From Trichuris trichiura (lineage: Eukaryota > Nematoda > Enoplea > Trichinellida > Trichuridae), in contig JBAJFE010000012.1 of NCBI GenBank assembly GCA_037903355.1, forward strand, positions 186,001 through 250,000: DNA of 64,000 nt, given 5' to 3'. Shown piece after piece: positions 25,843-48,379 of this stretch (position 1 is the first letter of the stretch; every line of letters begins with the position of its first letter). The notes beneath the pieces were generated by a model that saw nothing but the letters and a program-made list of their open reading frames with translations, ran no database searches and had not been told where the DNA came from. The position numbers and the translations under genes were made by a program.

Positions 25843-28800
25843 CACTTTTAGGCTTCCCATAGCGTGGAGAAAGTTAGTCTGGCTCCGAAGGTGAGAATGT
25901 GAGAATCTGTAACATTTTTGGCATTGTAAAAGCGCTCATGAAGTTACATGCCTCTGTTAGCTTATGATGACTGAGTACCCTTTGCTTCATACTTGTACAT
26001 TGTCAAACAAAATAGGTTCAGCAAAGGAAGCTGTTCTCATATCTTTTAATTCACACTGCCCAGAGCATTAGAAAAAAAACTAGAGAAATATCATGTCATC
26101 ACCTGACCTAATAAAGCTGGAAAAACGTTTCTGGTTTTTATAAGTAATTAAAAACTTTTTTTCAAAACTCCACTCATCGGTGCACAAGGACTAAGCACTA
26201 ACTTTTACGGATTCCACGTTAGCAAACCTTACAATGAAATCTACTTGAAAGGAGTGGCGCATCTCTCTTTCGTGTGCCCATAAAGGCTCATCCGCGATAA
26301 GGAACCTCTTTGAAGTAGTATCAGAAAGCACAGTGCATGAATAAGGTTTCTCACTTCATTCTATTACTCAATCTGTTGGCGCAAATATTATTAATATATG
26401 AAATATTTCTTTATCTTAAGTGCACGTGTGAAGCACATAAATAACACTTTATAAGGCATTGAGGACCGTCAATAATATGAAGCTCAGTAATTAAAGTTGC
26501 TTATTACTTGCGTGAAAAATATACGTATGCCACTACGTTCAGACGATAAGGCAGAATGTTGGTTTACTCACTGTTCAAATATACACCAATGAAATTCAGC
26601 GTTTTAAGTTTTTGAAAACTGATAATAAAAGCTAACTAGGTTACATGTGCTATCATTTTCTTCGTCTAACAATTACTCAAAATAAAATTATTCATGTTTG
26701 GAAAAGGCAGTTAATGCACCTCGAATGACTTGATCTCAGTTGTCTGGAGAAAGCAAATCAGCTATGCCGGTCGAGAAAGTGAAGGCTTAGACAACAATGG
26801 CGTTGAGATAACTAGACATCGGATTGAACCATTTGAAGCTTCGGCTAGAAAATACTTTTCGCTGCTGGTCCTAATAAGATTGTATTACCGCTCAATAATG
26901 GTGGCTCAACACTGATACGGGGCAGAGGTGAGCATCAAAAGGAATAATTGCTTTTCAAACAACAGAAGCAATGCCATCCTGTAGTGACCAACGCCTTCTC
27001 ATGATTATTTGGACAAATGGAACCCAATAAATCGTAGCGCATGAATGAGGCATACTGAAGCCATGTGCATGTATTAAATTTTGGGCACTGCGAAAATGAT
27101 TATCTGCATCAAACAGGCAGCACAAAACTTAAACTTTGATAGAGAGTGAAATATACTACATGCTGAGTTTTGCTTTATTGTTTCTGCTATTTCACCGTGT
27201 CTATTTTATTTATATCTTTTAATTATTTTTTTTCTTTTTTCTCTCTTCTTCGTAACGGGTTTTTAATTTTCTTTTTGAATTTTTTATATTTTTTATTTTA
27301 TTTTTTATTTATTTATATTTTGTCTCCATATGTGCAATAAATTATTTACATACTTTGGATTGTTTTATTATGTAAATTCAATTTATTTGTTTATTGTATT
27401 TAGTTTATACTGCAGCCTTTTCCTATTTTTCCTCGCTGGCTGAAGGAGGCCAACTCTATAAAAAATGTGTTTTCAGTGAATCGCGCCATTAACTTCACAA
27501 TGCGATTTCCTGTGTTGTTTTTAAGGACTCTACCACTCTGTATTTGGCACTAACGATGGAATAAATTAAATATGAAAGCTTTCAAATAAGAACACTTCAT
27601 GGAAACTGAAGCAGGCAATTTCCATTCGTCTGTGTAGAAAAACAGTTATGCTCATTACGAGAGGGTTTATAAAATTAATCGCCGTGATATACTGCCGTGT
27701 TGCACACATTTTTATGCGATATCTTTAAAAAGTACAGCTGACGATAAATGAAAACGAAAGGTGGAGAAAAGATGGACAGACAAAACACTAATATCTGAAT
27801 TTTTGATTATCGGAGCTACTCTCCATAACAGTTAGTTCAGAAACTCGAGTTCATAGTGTACATAAATGAAAGAGGAAGTGAGCTGTCTGTTGTCCAACAG
27901 TGCATTTATCTTTCGTGAGGTAAGCAAAATTCCTATTCTTCCCTATTGTTTATCGTAGTGTCCTACAAAGCTCTACTCCAGAATTAATGTTCTGTCGCAA
28001 TAACAAACAGTCAGGGATTTTTTTTATATCTTAATGTGCAATGTAGAGGCGCAAGCTGCCACGCGTGACCTAGTGTTCAGAGTTTTATTCCGTTTTGGAA
28101 GTCAATATTCTGAAAAACAATAATTGCCGTTATTTATAGGCCTTAGAGAATGGGCCACCGTTAGAAGCAATAGATGAGGTAAGAACCGTTGCAGGCTTGA
28201 AAACTTTGGCTTTTATAAAAAGGGTTATTGTGTCAGGGTATCTTAAAATTACGCACTGAAAACTGAAAAATTCTTACTGCATATCGCCACAGTGATAGAC
28301 AGGCTGGAGAGGAAGCGTTTCGAATACCACGTTTGCAAAATTATTAAACAAGCGAGAAACTCCTATGTATTCTTAGAATTCGAGCAGCGTGTACTAAAAC
28401 TCGAGGGCTTACATCCCACGTCTAGCGGAAAGCAAATTTTAATACTTTTTGCAAACGCAATTGACCTGATCGATTTTCCAGTGAAACACCAAGCAACGTT
28501 GCTGCTGCACATTCACCTGAATACTAAATTTGGATTATTCTGAGGTGACTTGAAGGGTAATTTAACTTTGATTACGTAGACCAGTTCAAGAAGAACAAAA
28601 GTTTGTGACAATTATTGATGCATTCTTTCTAGTAGACTGGAGACCTTTGCATTGATCATTTGAAAAGTTTTACAGCACAGATGCTGTTTCAACGTTTAGA
28701 ATATAAAATTTCATTTGCTGGAGTACTGTTCGTGGATAACCATTTTCCTGAGCATGTGAATAATGAAATCTTTTTAAGCTTATTGACAAATACCTACTTG

Positions 28801-31800
28801 GCCCAAGATCATCATCTGAGGTAAGTCTTTTACTTTTTCTTTCCGCTTTTACCCCTGCGGCAGTAGAAGCTCTTTGGCAAAGTGATATTTTACTGCTCCG
28901 TGCGCCCAAGCAGAATATTAAAAATGAATCTTTCTAAATTAGATTTAAATGTCATAATGATTACGTTATGTGTCCATTTTGATTTACCGCTCTGTCACTT
29001 GGACCAAATTATGCCCAGCCTGAGAAACCTGTTTATAATAAACGTGTATCCAAAAACATTTATCGAATCACAATTGTTGTGGCGTTCAGGTAGGAATGAT
29101 CCTTCAGATTGCTCTAATGCGGTGACTGCCATCATACCTAGTCGCCATGTGACTATAAATTGGCTGAATAATTTTGGAATGTACAGGACTGCATGACAAA
29201 ACGTTGAGATAATTAGGCAGTAAGAAAATGGGTTGCGTGACCGTTTTGCTGAACCTCAAGTAGCACTACGCTCTTGCACAATTCTTCCGTGCGGTCTAGT
29301 ACTCTCAGGAGCAGTTCTAGATGATAGCGGGTATATTTTCTTTTAAGAAATAAGAGTAATGCTGTTGCGCTATACGCAACAACCTTTCATAAATCTTGTA
29401 ACAACGTGAACCCTGTGACTCACATTGTATGAAACCTGCATGCTAAAGTCGTCTGCAATGATTTTTCAGAGTGCTAAAAAATTATGTAGGCTGTTCTCTC
29501 CTGCAGCTCAAGAGTATAGTTTACTCAGGACGACTTCTGTAACCTTTGTTTCATTTTTCAGGCTGCTCTTATCACAACTTACCGCAAAAGTGAATTACAG
29601 CCGTAAGAATTTGTTAGAATAATACGCAACCACGTTAGTTTTTAGAACTGAATACTTAAAAAGCAGAAAATTGTTTCCAATCATGATTTTGTGCTCAAAA
29701 CTTTGCCAAATAACTGTTTTCACTTCTAGGATTCCCTGGAATTAAAAGACACGGCGAACGAGCCGGTAAGAGCGTTTCGCAGGATTTTAAACTTTTACAA
29801 AAGTGCCATTGTCATTATCTGTTAGAATTAATTTCTGTCAACTGAATACTTCCTTTCGCGTATCTACCCTTTGACAGACAGCTACGTTCGGGGTGGTTTA
29901 TCGTCAATCTGAAAAATCATGACAGACATTCATCTCAATGAAAATAATACCAGTACTTTGGCTGTATAGGCGCCGTCTATGTGTCCGTTCTAAAAGGCTG
30001 TTAGTCCCATTGCGTTCTTAGAAAGCATTAATATTAATGCATTGCAGTATAAGCACGGTTTTGCATATTAGTGCTGACGTCACTTTTGCGACAAAATAAC
30101 AGGTGATTTCGCAACTTCATTGCTAATAAACACCATATTTGAGTTGTGCTTAAGAGACTTCCATAGACGCCTATTTTCTGTTACATCAGTTCATAATGCA
30201 TAGCAACAATGAAGCTTACCTAACGATGTCATTAGAAAGCCAGGAAACCGAAATATCAATTTGATACCTTAACTTCAAGTATTTTAGATACTCTTTAGAT
30301 ACCCCACTGAAGGATGATCTAAAGTGATGGGGGGGGGGAATAGCATTCGCGCTTTCATAGTTTATCGAATACCTTGCCTTCTGCTAAGTTTTTTCACCTG
30401 AGTAATTGTTTGCTACCTTTGAAAATAACGAAACCATATTTTCAGATTATTAAGCCCACAAAAGCAGGCGTCACCCGCGCCGTGCATGAGGTAAGTGCTG
30501 CACCATACATTTATGCCTATCCCCGCTTCAACGGCCTTTACGTTGGAGAGCTGATGCATTTATTTTCTAAACGCGTATGGCTGCTTATGATAAAGAATGT
30601 ATATACAGACTTTGACGTGGGCTCTGTCACTATCTGACGAATGTCTAAACTATAAGTGCACGTCCCCCAACTCTTGCAAAACATAAAGTGCAAACGTGCG
30701 TGTGAATTACTTTGCATATTCGCAAAGCTGATCGCGATGGACTGTAGCAGCACCAGAGCGTGAAGGGTAACGTGGCTTAACAGAGATTACCATTGACAGT
30801 AGTCTTAATTTAATAGTTGTGCAAAACGAGATCATCTAAGTTGGCGATAATAGTAAGCGCTATCGAACTAAAGACCAGTTCGATGAAATTCACTTTTCTT
30901 GCCAAATCAACGTTTTTATGGAGGTCTCATTGAATTGAAAGCCATTTATCACAGTTGCTTTTCAATTCTGAAAGAAATGAACTATCTTTGTGCTCAAGTG
31001 GCAAAATTGAATTTGCAACCATTTTCACTGCAACCATACGTCGATGCCATTTAATGGATGCAAGTCTGAGAAAAGCATTCGTACATCCAAGAAAACTTAA
31101 TCCATTGGATCCTGTTCGAGAAGATTTTGTTTATGTATTAATAAAATAGCTGGAAGGTAGTTTGCTTAATGATAGTCAGAAAGAGTAATAACTGCTTCGT
31201 CTGGAATGGCTTGCTACTGGTTTACATCAGGTTGCACAGTTTTCAAGTGCAAGCAAATAGGTTAAGTTTGTCAGAAGGATTACAAATTGTTTGAAAAGCA
31301 TTTAGTTGATTAGGCAGCTTAAGAATGAATGAACAGTTTGCCTTGGCTATGCTACACACAAAACTAATGCTCTTACTAAGAGTGAAAGAATAAATGAGTT
31401 GGAGTGCGGACAGTAGTGAACTGTAATTGTAATGGAAACTTTCATCGTATGCATTAAGTGGTTCTGTGCTGAAACATGGTTTTCCATTTTCTTTTCCCGC
31501 TCCGTCATTTGGGCAAACTCGTGGTAACAGCTGAGAAGTCTATGAACGGAATCAACGGACGCATAAAGTCTCAGAAGGAATGCAGATGCCATACGTTGAA
31601 CAGCGTCCAATCTCTAGTTTCCATGCTTATAGACTCTGAAAACGAGACATAGCACTTCTTGAACGCTTTTTAAAACAAGAGAATTTATCTCTACTGTTTA
31701 GCAGGCAGCCCTCATAAAAATATAACATTAAGCACTATGCTCACCTACCGCTTTATCCATCTAGCACGCTTGTAAATAATCCATGTTTTCAGGAAATTGT

Positions 31801-34800
31801 ACCGCAGCGTGTAGTCACTACTCCGGATGGGGTAAGTATTACTTTTTGCATGAACGCAGCGGTAGTGTCCCTCCTACATGTACCTAAAGTGAATTGTAAT
31901 AATCAAAATACAGTTGAACCTCCTAAAGTTGACCACCCAACAGACTGGGGAAAACCGGTCAACATAGGAGGTGGTCAGCATAAGAAGGTGTAGGTATAAG
32001 TGGCTCAGCTGAGTAGATTGCAGTTGAACCTCCGTAAGTTGTCCACCAAACAGACTGGTCAACTTACAGAGAGGAAACTAGCATCGCGTCCATATACCAC
32101 GTCACGGCTAAAGCGGTCAACTTCCCACTTACGGAGGTTGCTCTTGCACTTATTAACTTGTGGACAAACCAACTGGTCAAAATTCGGTCAACTTAAATAG
32201 GTGGTCGCCATATAGAGGTGGTCAGCTATGGAGGTTCAACTGTACTTATGACAGCGTCAGAAAACAAGTTATTTAAATGAAATTGTCCATTATGCACTGT
32301 TCTTCTATCTGCTTAAATGACTTTTGCTCTCAAACTTGTTAGCACCCGACAATTTTGTGCCATCACAACTATGAACAGTGATAACAGCTACATGCACTGA
32401 ACTATTCTTTCTGGCATACTCTAGCAGTTATTAGGATTAGTCTTTCTCACTGACGTCACCAAGGAAAACAGAGGCTACTTGAATACGAAATCAACGGTAT
32501 ACGGACAGTCAACCTGATGATTCTTAAGCGGTTACTAAACGATTAACGGCTGTGGCGTGAACTGCAAAATTCGAGCGAAGGAATGATTCTTGCGCTTCAT
32601 ACGGAATGTATTTCATCATGGCATGCAAAATAGGCCATACTTGAAGTTATGGTCAAAATGTTTTGTATATGCAGTAGAACTTCCAAAGGTGACCACCTCT
32701 CTATGTCGACCATCTCCCTAAGTTGACCGAATTTCGACCAGTTGATTTGTCCGCACGCTAATAAGCGCAAGGACAACCTCTATACGTTGACCACCTCCGT
32801 AAGTGGGAAGTTGACCGCTTTAGCCGTGACGTGGTATATGAACGCAATGCTAATTTGCACTCTGTAAGTTGACCACTTCAGTTTGCTCTGTGTCAGTCGC
32901 TAGCAGCTGTTAACCGTCAGTGCCTCAATGCGCTATTTCTCAACGTAGTGAAGTTCTTCATTACTGTGCATTGGAGATTCCTGATAACAGAACCGGTTCC
33001 GTCGCTTTGACGATGCTTTTTCCATCCTTGCCGGCGCCGCTTGCACGTTTCCTAAATTACATAACCTCTCACTTACGCGTCGGCAGCATCCGCCCATTGA
33101 GCGACTGCTGCCGACGGAGGACAACCTCCGTAAGTGGGAAGTTGACCTCTTCAGCCATGACGTGGTATATGGACGCAATGCTAGTTCGATCTCTGTAATT
33201 TAACCAGTCTGTTGAATGGACAACTTACGGTGGTTCAATTGCAATCTATTCAGCCGAGCCACTTATACCCACAGCCTCCTATGTTGACCAGTTTTCCCTG
33301 GTCACTTGGGTGGTCAACTTATGGAGGTTCTACTGTATTAATATTTCCCGGCCACTCTAGCTTAGAATATGGCAGTTGGCCAGCGCTTCGGGAATTATGT
33401 ATGCTCCTTAACAATTCCAAAAGACCATACTCTTATTGAGAACAGAGCACTTACTGAATCTGTCATAAGGCAGTAGGTCAGCATTCTCTGTTGTCAACTG
33501 TTATCAACTAATCTAGCAGATCCCAAAAATTCAACTGTTATCAACTAATCTAGCAGATCCCAAAAATTCATTTTTCCATAATGATTTTACTTGTTCATGC
33601 ACTATCCGTTTTGAAGAGTAAAGCACACTGCGGTCGCTCGAAAGGCTATACTACCTTTACTTGGACATCTTATCAGTTCTTTTTTTTTTCAGGGTAAGGA
33701 CCGTCCTACTATCCCGCCATACAGTCCGCCACTGGTAAGTAGAGTGAGCATTTCGTTTTCGGCGTTAGTGGATTTTTTTCTTATGGACCTAGTTTTAAAA
33801 AGTTGCGTTATGGAGTCGTCCGCTATCCTACCACATTCACAAAAAAAACGTTTAAGAATTTGTCTACCTCAAAAATTGCTCAACTACAAAAGTGGGCTTC
33901 TTTAATTGTTAATAAGCTTGAATTGTAGAAATCAACAGTTCAATATAGTCATGTTTTCTCAGAAGGTCTCGAAACTGGTATGCTAATATTAACTTTATGA
34001 ATGGAAAGCTCATTGAGCGCAGACTAGTATTTGGTTCCTTAATCCCCAACGTATATCTCAGAAAATCTGATGAAAGGCATAAACGACTAAACAATTAATG
34101 CGGGAAAAGAATAATTGTACATTTTGCAAAGTGGAATGCCTTCACGAGCCATAACGCTTTCACACAGCGGTCTCTGACGCTTGTATTCAAGAAGTTATTT
34201 GCTAACAATTATTGACAGGAGCCGACATACTAGTGACGATCTTAAAAAATACAGAGCTATTCAAAAAAGTAACACAAGCCTGAGCTGAGTTGAACATGGA
34301 AATATGTGAACAGGTTCGTTCTCGAAACTTCTGTTCAGCATCGCTAAGTGAAACGCACATTTTCTTAAGGTTTACTTTGCCACGTATCCATTGAGTAGAC
34401 GTTTTAGCCTTTCAGCTGCAAGCAAGGACTACTGACAATGCGAGAGTCGCTGCAAAATAATGAAACATTACTCACTTTTCAGTTTGTATAAGCTGTTTCT
34501 TATCGTTCCGACTTTCCGTGCATTACCTAGTCATTTTCTTCACTTTTACTCTTTTCTGTTACTGTTTTAGTCAATCCAACCATTCGCCAGGGACGTATGC
34601 AGCCAGTGGAAATGCGAACCATATCATAAAAACTACCTGAAGACAGATTTAATCGTCCACTACAGACAGTACACTTACTGCTTGGACGTATGCGAACCTT
34701 GTAAGTCTACATATTTAGATACGGTACTACTTATAGTTCTACTATCTTCTCTACCCAAACAACATTGCCTAAATAATGCATATGCAAAAAATTGTGGAAA

Positions 34801-35221
34801 TTAAATATAAACGTTTGTCGCTCACTGATAAATGTGTGTAAACGATCAAGGCTCACAGCGTTTCACTTAGAAATAGGCAAGGTAAACACTGATAATATCA
34901 TTTTCGATGACTGGTATTGAAAGACCATATTTTGCCTTTACGATGAATATCAGAAGATACGCATTTATGATGAACAAGTGGGTTGAGAAATGTAACAGAA
35001 GACAACTTGTTATACAATTTTCAGATCAATATCTGAGCTGCTTTTTTGGTTTAACTAATGGAAGGAACACAAAGCGATAGCGAATAACACCTACTCATTT
35101 TTCAGTGCTGATTGAGCTGTGGCTAAGGAATTGGATAGAAGATTTAGTGAAGGCACAAATGAAGTATGAAAGACTTCCCAAAAAGCAAAAAACTACCACC
35201 TCGGAATTCATTAAGAAATAA
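24723..35221 (+). CDS. Micro-exon gene D: ten-exon secreted Cys-helix protein (~191 aa)
   Basis: Exons: 24723-24770 (signal peptide MFVEFLVIAGALVTAA), 25852-25890, 28140-28178, 28779-28820, 29730-29765, 30446-30490, 31793-31831, 33693-33734, 34571-34700 (Cys module) and 35106-35221 (last). The seven internal micro-exons are 39, 39, 42, 36, 45, 39 and 42 nt, all phase 0 on both sides, with good acceptors and GTAAGT/GTAAGA/GTGAGA donors. They encode a polar, proline-containing linker (for example ALENGPPLEAIDE and GKDRPTIPPYSPPL). The Cys module (C-x4-C-x21-C-x3-C) ends in phase 1, joining an amphipathic helix LLIELWLRNWIEDLV (W-x3-W) and a Lys/Thr-rich tail. It is predicted to be secreted with two disulfides. 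It is collinear with gene E. Over 10 kb of genomic DNA encodes under 600 nt. A possible extra exon at 29562 is out of frame. Confidence 0.82.
25742..25840. repeat. (TTA)n microsatellite abutting a gene D acceptor
   Basis: About 100 bases of TTA/ATT units end 11 bases before the acceptor AG of the 25852-25890 micro-exon. Confidence 0.97.
27180..27430. repeat. T-rich low-complexity tract
   Basis: A run of T-rich sequence with many TTTTATTT-like words inside the 2.2-kb intron between the gene D micro-exons at 25852 and 28140. No exon is seen in it. Confidence 0.7.
29562..29602 (+). pseudogene. Candidate broken micro-exon in gene D (41 nt)
   Basis: TTTTTCAG is followed by an open stretch (AALITTYRKSELQ) and GTAAGA, but it is 41 nt rather than a multiple of three. 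The next real exon ends CCG|GTAAGA; here the boundary reads CC|GTAAGA. One lost G would explain the frame loss. Including it would break the protein, so I leave it out of gene D. Confidence 0.4.
31911..32242. mobile_element. MITE copy 2 (332 bp, composite)
   Basis: Starts CAGTTGAACCTCC, ends in its inverted copy GGAGGTTCAACTG, with TA on both sides. A second internal start-like CAGTTGAACCTCC at about 32021 suggests a nested or rearranged copy. It lies in the gene D intron between the 31793 and 33693 exons. Confidence 0.85.
32672..33335. mobile_element. MITE copy 3 (664 bp, long form)
   Basis: The same family ends (CAGTAGAAC..., ...GGTTCTACTG) enclose two direct copies of a block of about 80 bp (from 32799 and from 33130) around a GC-richer centre. 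That block occurs inverted in copy 2. The right TA is intact; the left has decayed. Short ORFs inside (32920-33198 and its complement) show no transposase motif. Confidence 0.8.
33494..33567. repeat. Perfect 37-bp tandem duplication
   Basis: Two identical adjacent units (33494-33530, 33531-33567) in gene D, about 125 bases before the 33693 micro-exon. Identity suggests a recent event. Confidence 0.9.
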
Positions 35222-36230
35222 CGAGATAAATCAACGCCGTTCATACCTACGTGCCATTGAAAACCGCTAATCTGCTTGATTGCAGTAAACGTTCATGATA
35301 TACATTGATTGTTACCATGCCTGACCTTTTTAGAGGTGCAAAAAGAGTGTCTATACCTCTTCGCTTGCCTAACACGCTGCTCTCCTAGGAGAGATGAGTC
35401 AGTCAAGCTCTGCGAGCATTTGAAGCACCTAACTTCAACAGTTGACAATTTCTTCGTCGAGACGTCATGAGTTGCTTCATAAATCTGTTGCAGAGGATCC
35501 ATTTTTTATATTATTCAGTTAACAGTACAAGCAGGCATTAACAAGGGCAACTCATCTAATGCATAAAATCTTCGCCATAAGTGCAACATTCATATTCAAA
35601 ACGATTATGGCACCAGAGAAACAAAAATTAAAGACAATACGTGGCTAGACATGCCTTTCTTTGGAAAAGATACATTGGAGTTCTTTAGGAAGATGGATAG
35701 ATTTCCGCCTTAATAGTTAAATTACACTACGCTGATTATGGAACAATGTTGTCCCAAAAGTTCGTAACTCAAAACTCGTTCATCATCGTCTGCTTTACTA
35801 ATGAACATTTTAAGCACTACCTTTTGGTGATTTTTTGCGTAAATGCAACTCTGATAATTATAGCTAAATCCCCACGTTAGCGGCTACCTCCCCTAAAGGC
35901 AACGAGATGTTGTGCTGCTGGTCAAGCAGTTCATATTCATTATTTTGCTTGATTCACATTTAGTCATACCGTCTTTCTTGTCTAGTCTTTGGCTGCAGAC
36001 TTATTATTAATTTGTTCCTAATGATCTTAAGGTACACATAAGCTAGCAAACACGTTTCGCAGCGACTCAGTCCTATCAATATGCCTTTAAACAATAGGCT
36101 CCCGTCGGACTGTTGCAATAATTTGTTTTAGGTCGACGAAAGTAACAAAATTAAATGCTTGCAACTGTAACAAACATTTACAATTGAATGCATGACACTG
36201 TAGGATTTACCTACGTGACAACGAAAAGAT
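35222..36230. other. Spacer between genes D and E
   Basis: About 1 kb with no exon-like segment; it probably holds the gene D 3' UTR and the upstream part of the gene E promoter. Confidence 0.5.
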
Positions 36231-36280
36231 AAACACGCCCACTGTAAATCAACTCGACAAATCAAGTAGGCTCTATAAAA
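36231..36280 (+). promoter_or_regulatory. Gene E promoter: AAACACGCCCACT, AATCAACTCGAC and TATA
   Basis: AAACACGCCCACT (36231-36243), AATCAACTCGACAAATCA (36248-36265) and TATAAAA (36274-36280) follow one another, with the ATG 37 bases after the TATA. It combines the box shared with gene D and the box shared with gene A. Confidence 0.65.
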
Positions 36281-36317
36281 ACTAGTGTTAAACGCATCAC
36301 TCATTATCTGAACAGAA

Positions 36318-46324
<10,007 letters not shown>

Positions 46325-48379
46325 GGCACCGTCAACGCTCCAGCCATAGTCTCAGAGCGCAATAATCAGGCCAGCTATCATCATCATTCGTACGTAAGCG
46401 CCAAGTAAACCGCCGTTTTGCTTACAGTAAACTCTCATCATGAACATTACTTTCTACCTTGTCCATCTTCCTAAGTGGTAGGAAAGGTTAACCCGCTTTT
46501 CGCACGCCTGATACGCTGCCGCACTGCGCACAAGTCATTCAATGAACACAGCATGCGTTTTGATGCTTAAGTTCAGTAACTGATAATTTCTGCTTCGAAG
46601 CATCACAGGTGATACTACACATCTGAGAGAGAGAGAGAATGTGGTAATGGACAAAATGCGAAAAGGAAAGACAGCTGAATGGAAGACTGCCTAACTTCCT
46701 CAGCATTACTACGTCAGCCCGTGAGTACAGGTTTTGTGAAACTCCTCTAGTATATAGTGAAACATGGTGGTGAAGTTTCCATTATTTGCTTAAAAAGCGC
46801 TGCAACTTCAGTCGCCATTCATTTTTATTGCTCTGCGAAATAAAAGACTGATACAGACTTATTCTTTGAATAACTGCCCAAAACGCGTGCTTCTCCTGAA
46901 GCAAAGCTGTCGTTACTTAACAATTAATCATTTTCAAACACGCTAGATTACGTTTAAACTGTTGTTTGTTTATTTCAATGAATTATGGAGATTATTTGGG
47001 GATGAAGCTGCATTGCACTTAATGCATACTTAATTGTGGTCATTAATGTCACTAACTGCGCTGTCTTCGTAAACGATACCATCTTTAAAGGAAACGCACA
47101 TTTTCTGTAAAAGAGTTTGATACTATTATGAATGTCAGCAAATTGGGAAACGAATTCTTCATGCTTAGAGACACTGAACAGGGTATTAGTAGTACTTTCA
47201 CGTTTTTATGAAAAATTCTCCAGTTATGAATCGTGCATTTGCTGGCGCTTCGACAATACATGTACACGAATAGATAAATGAAATAGAGCGGATAACAAAT
47301 GCAACTGTACGTAATATAAGAATAGACAAAATATGTTTACGGCGATGGATAATAATAGTACGTCCCAATAAAATTAAGTAAAGTTATAATGGCGGTGCAA
47401 TGACGCTATTTATGCTGACAGTAGCACGGCTAAATATGTTCATAATTTTACCAATACAAGTAAGGTTTTATGACAAAGCCGCTTATTGCCAAAGGTTAAC
47501 GGAAAGGCAGAATTTTCAACATTCCTCTAGTTCCATGATTAGCAAGGGTTGTCAGACTAAGCAAAAACTGAGTGAGAGTGAGAGCCAGTTGGAAAATGTG
47601 TAAAATCTGAACGACCGAATGAAAGCATTCAGCGAAAAGCTAAGATGTGGATGGAATATCCGTGAGCCATACACCATAATTTTAGCATCGCCTGAATAGC
47701 AAAAATAAAGTTTATCTCCTAGTTTTTGTTATCAGATCGTCGGTAAGGTTTATCAAAAGTTCGCAGAAACCTTCATAACTTACTTCGCAGTCAGTGGGAC
47801 GTCTTCCCAGCTTTAAACTTAGTGATATCTAATTTAATTATGCTGCCGTCAAGCAGAACAGTCTCGCGGATCTATGTAAAGACCTTAACAGCATAGTCTT
47901 TGTCAAGTACAGATCTTAAGTCCAGTAGTACTAGAACAACTAATCTTGCCTTCGATGTATGCTATATCAGCCGTTGCTATATCGCTATCTAGAACTCCTA
48001 TCATTATTTAACGTGCATTTTCAATCTGCAGCCATGTCTTCAGGGCATGCAGCATGTTGCTACTGTACCTTTGATTTAACGAGAAATTAAACCATTAGCC
48101 TCAACCTTTTGTGCATTAGGACCCTACTGGACCTTTCCTGCGCTGCGCTGGAAGTCGTCATTGCCTTTTGGTCGAGGGCATTCCAGTTTTGGACGCACAA
48201 GATGGGCTAAAGAGCCTAAAACGTTGTTTCAATCATGAGTAGCTTTCATTTCAAAGCCAACTGGCTTCTTGACGCCGACGTAAACTGACTAGGGGTCAAC
48301 GGTCTTTGGTTGTGCGCAACAATGTATCCTCCAGCGCCCCCTTTAAATTTTGACTAATCTGTATTCTCTTTATTTCTAG
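46325..48379. other. Spacer after gene E
   Basis: No micro-exon or ORF recognised. A short (GA)n tract is present at about 46627-46640. Confidence 0.5.

Noticed and set aside
32920..33198. ORFs on both strands in the long MITE
   Set aside because: They show no helix-turn-helix or DDE motif and are interrupted; possibly a remnant of a parent element but not supportable.
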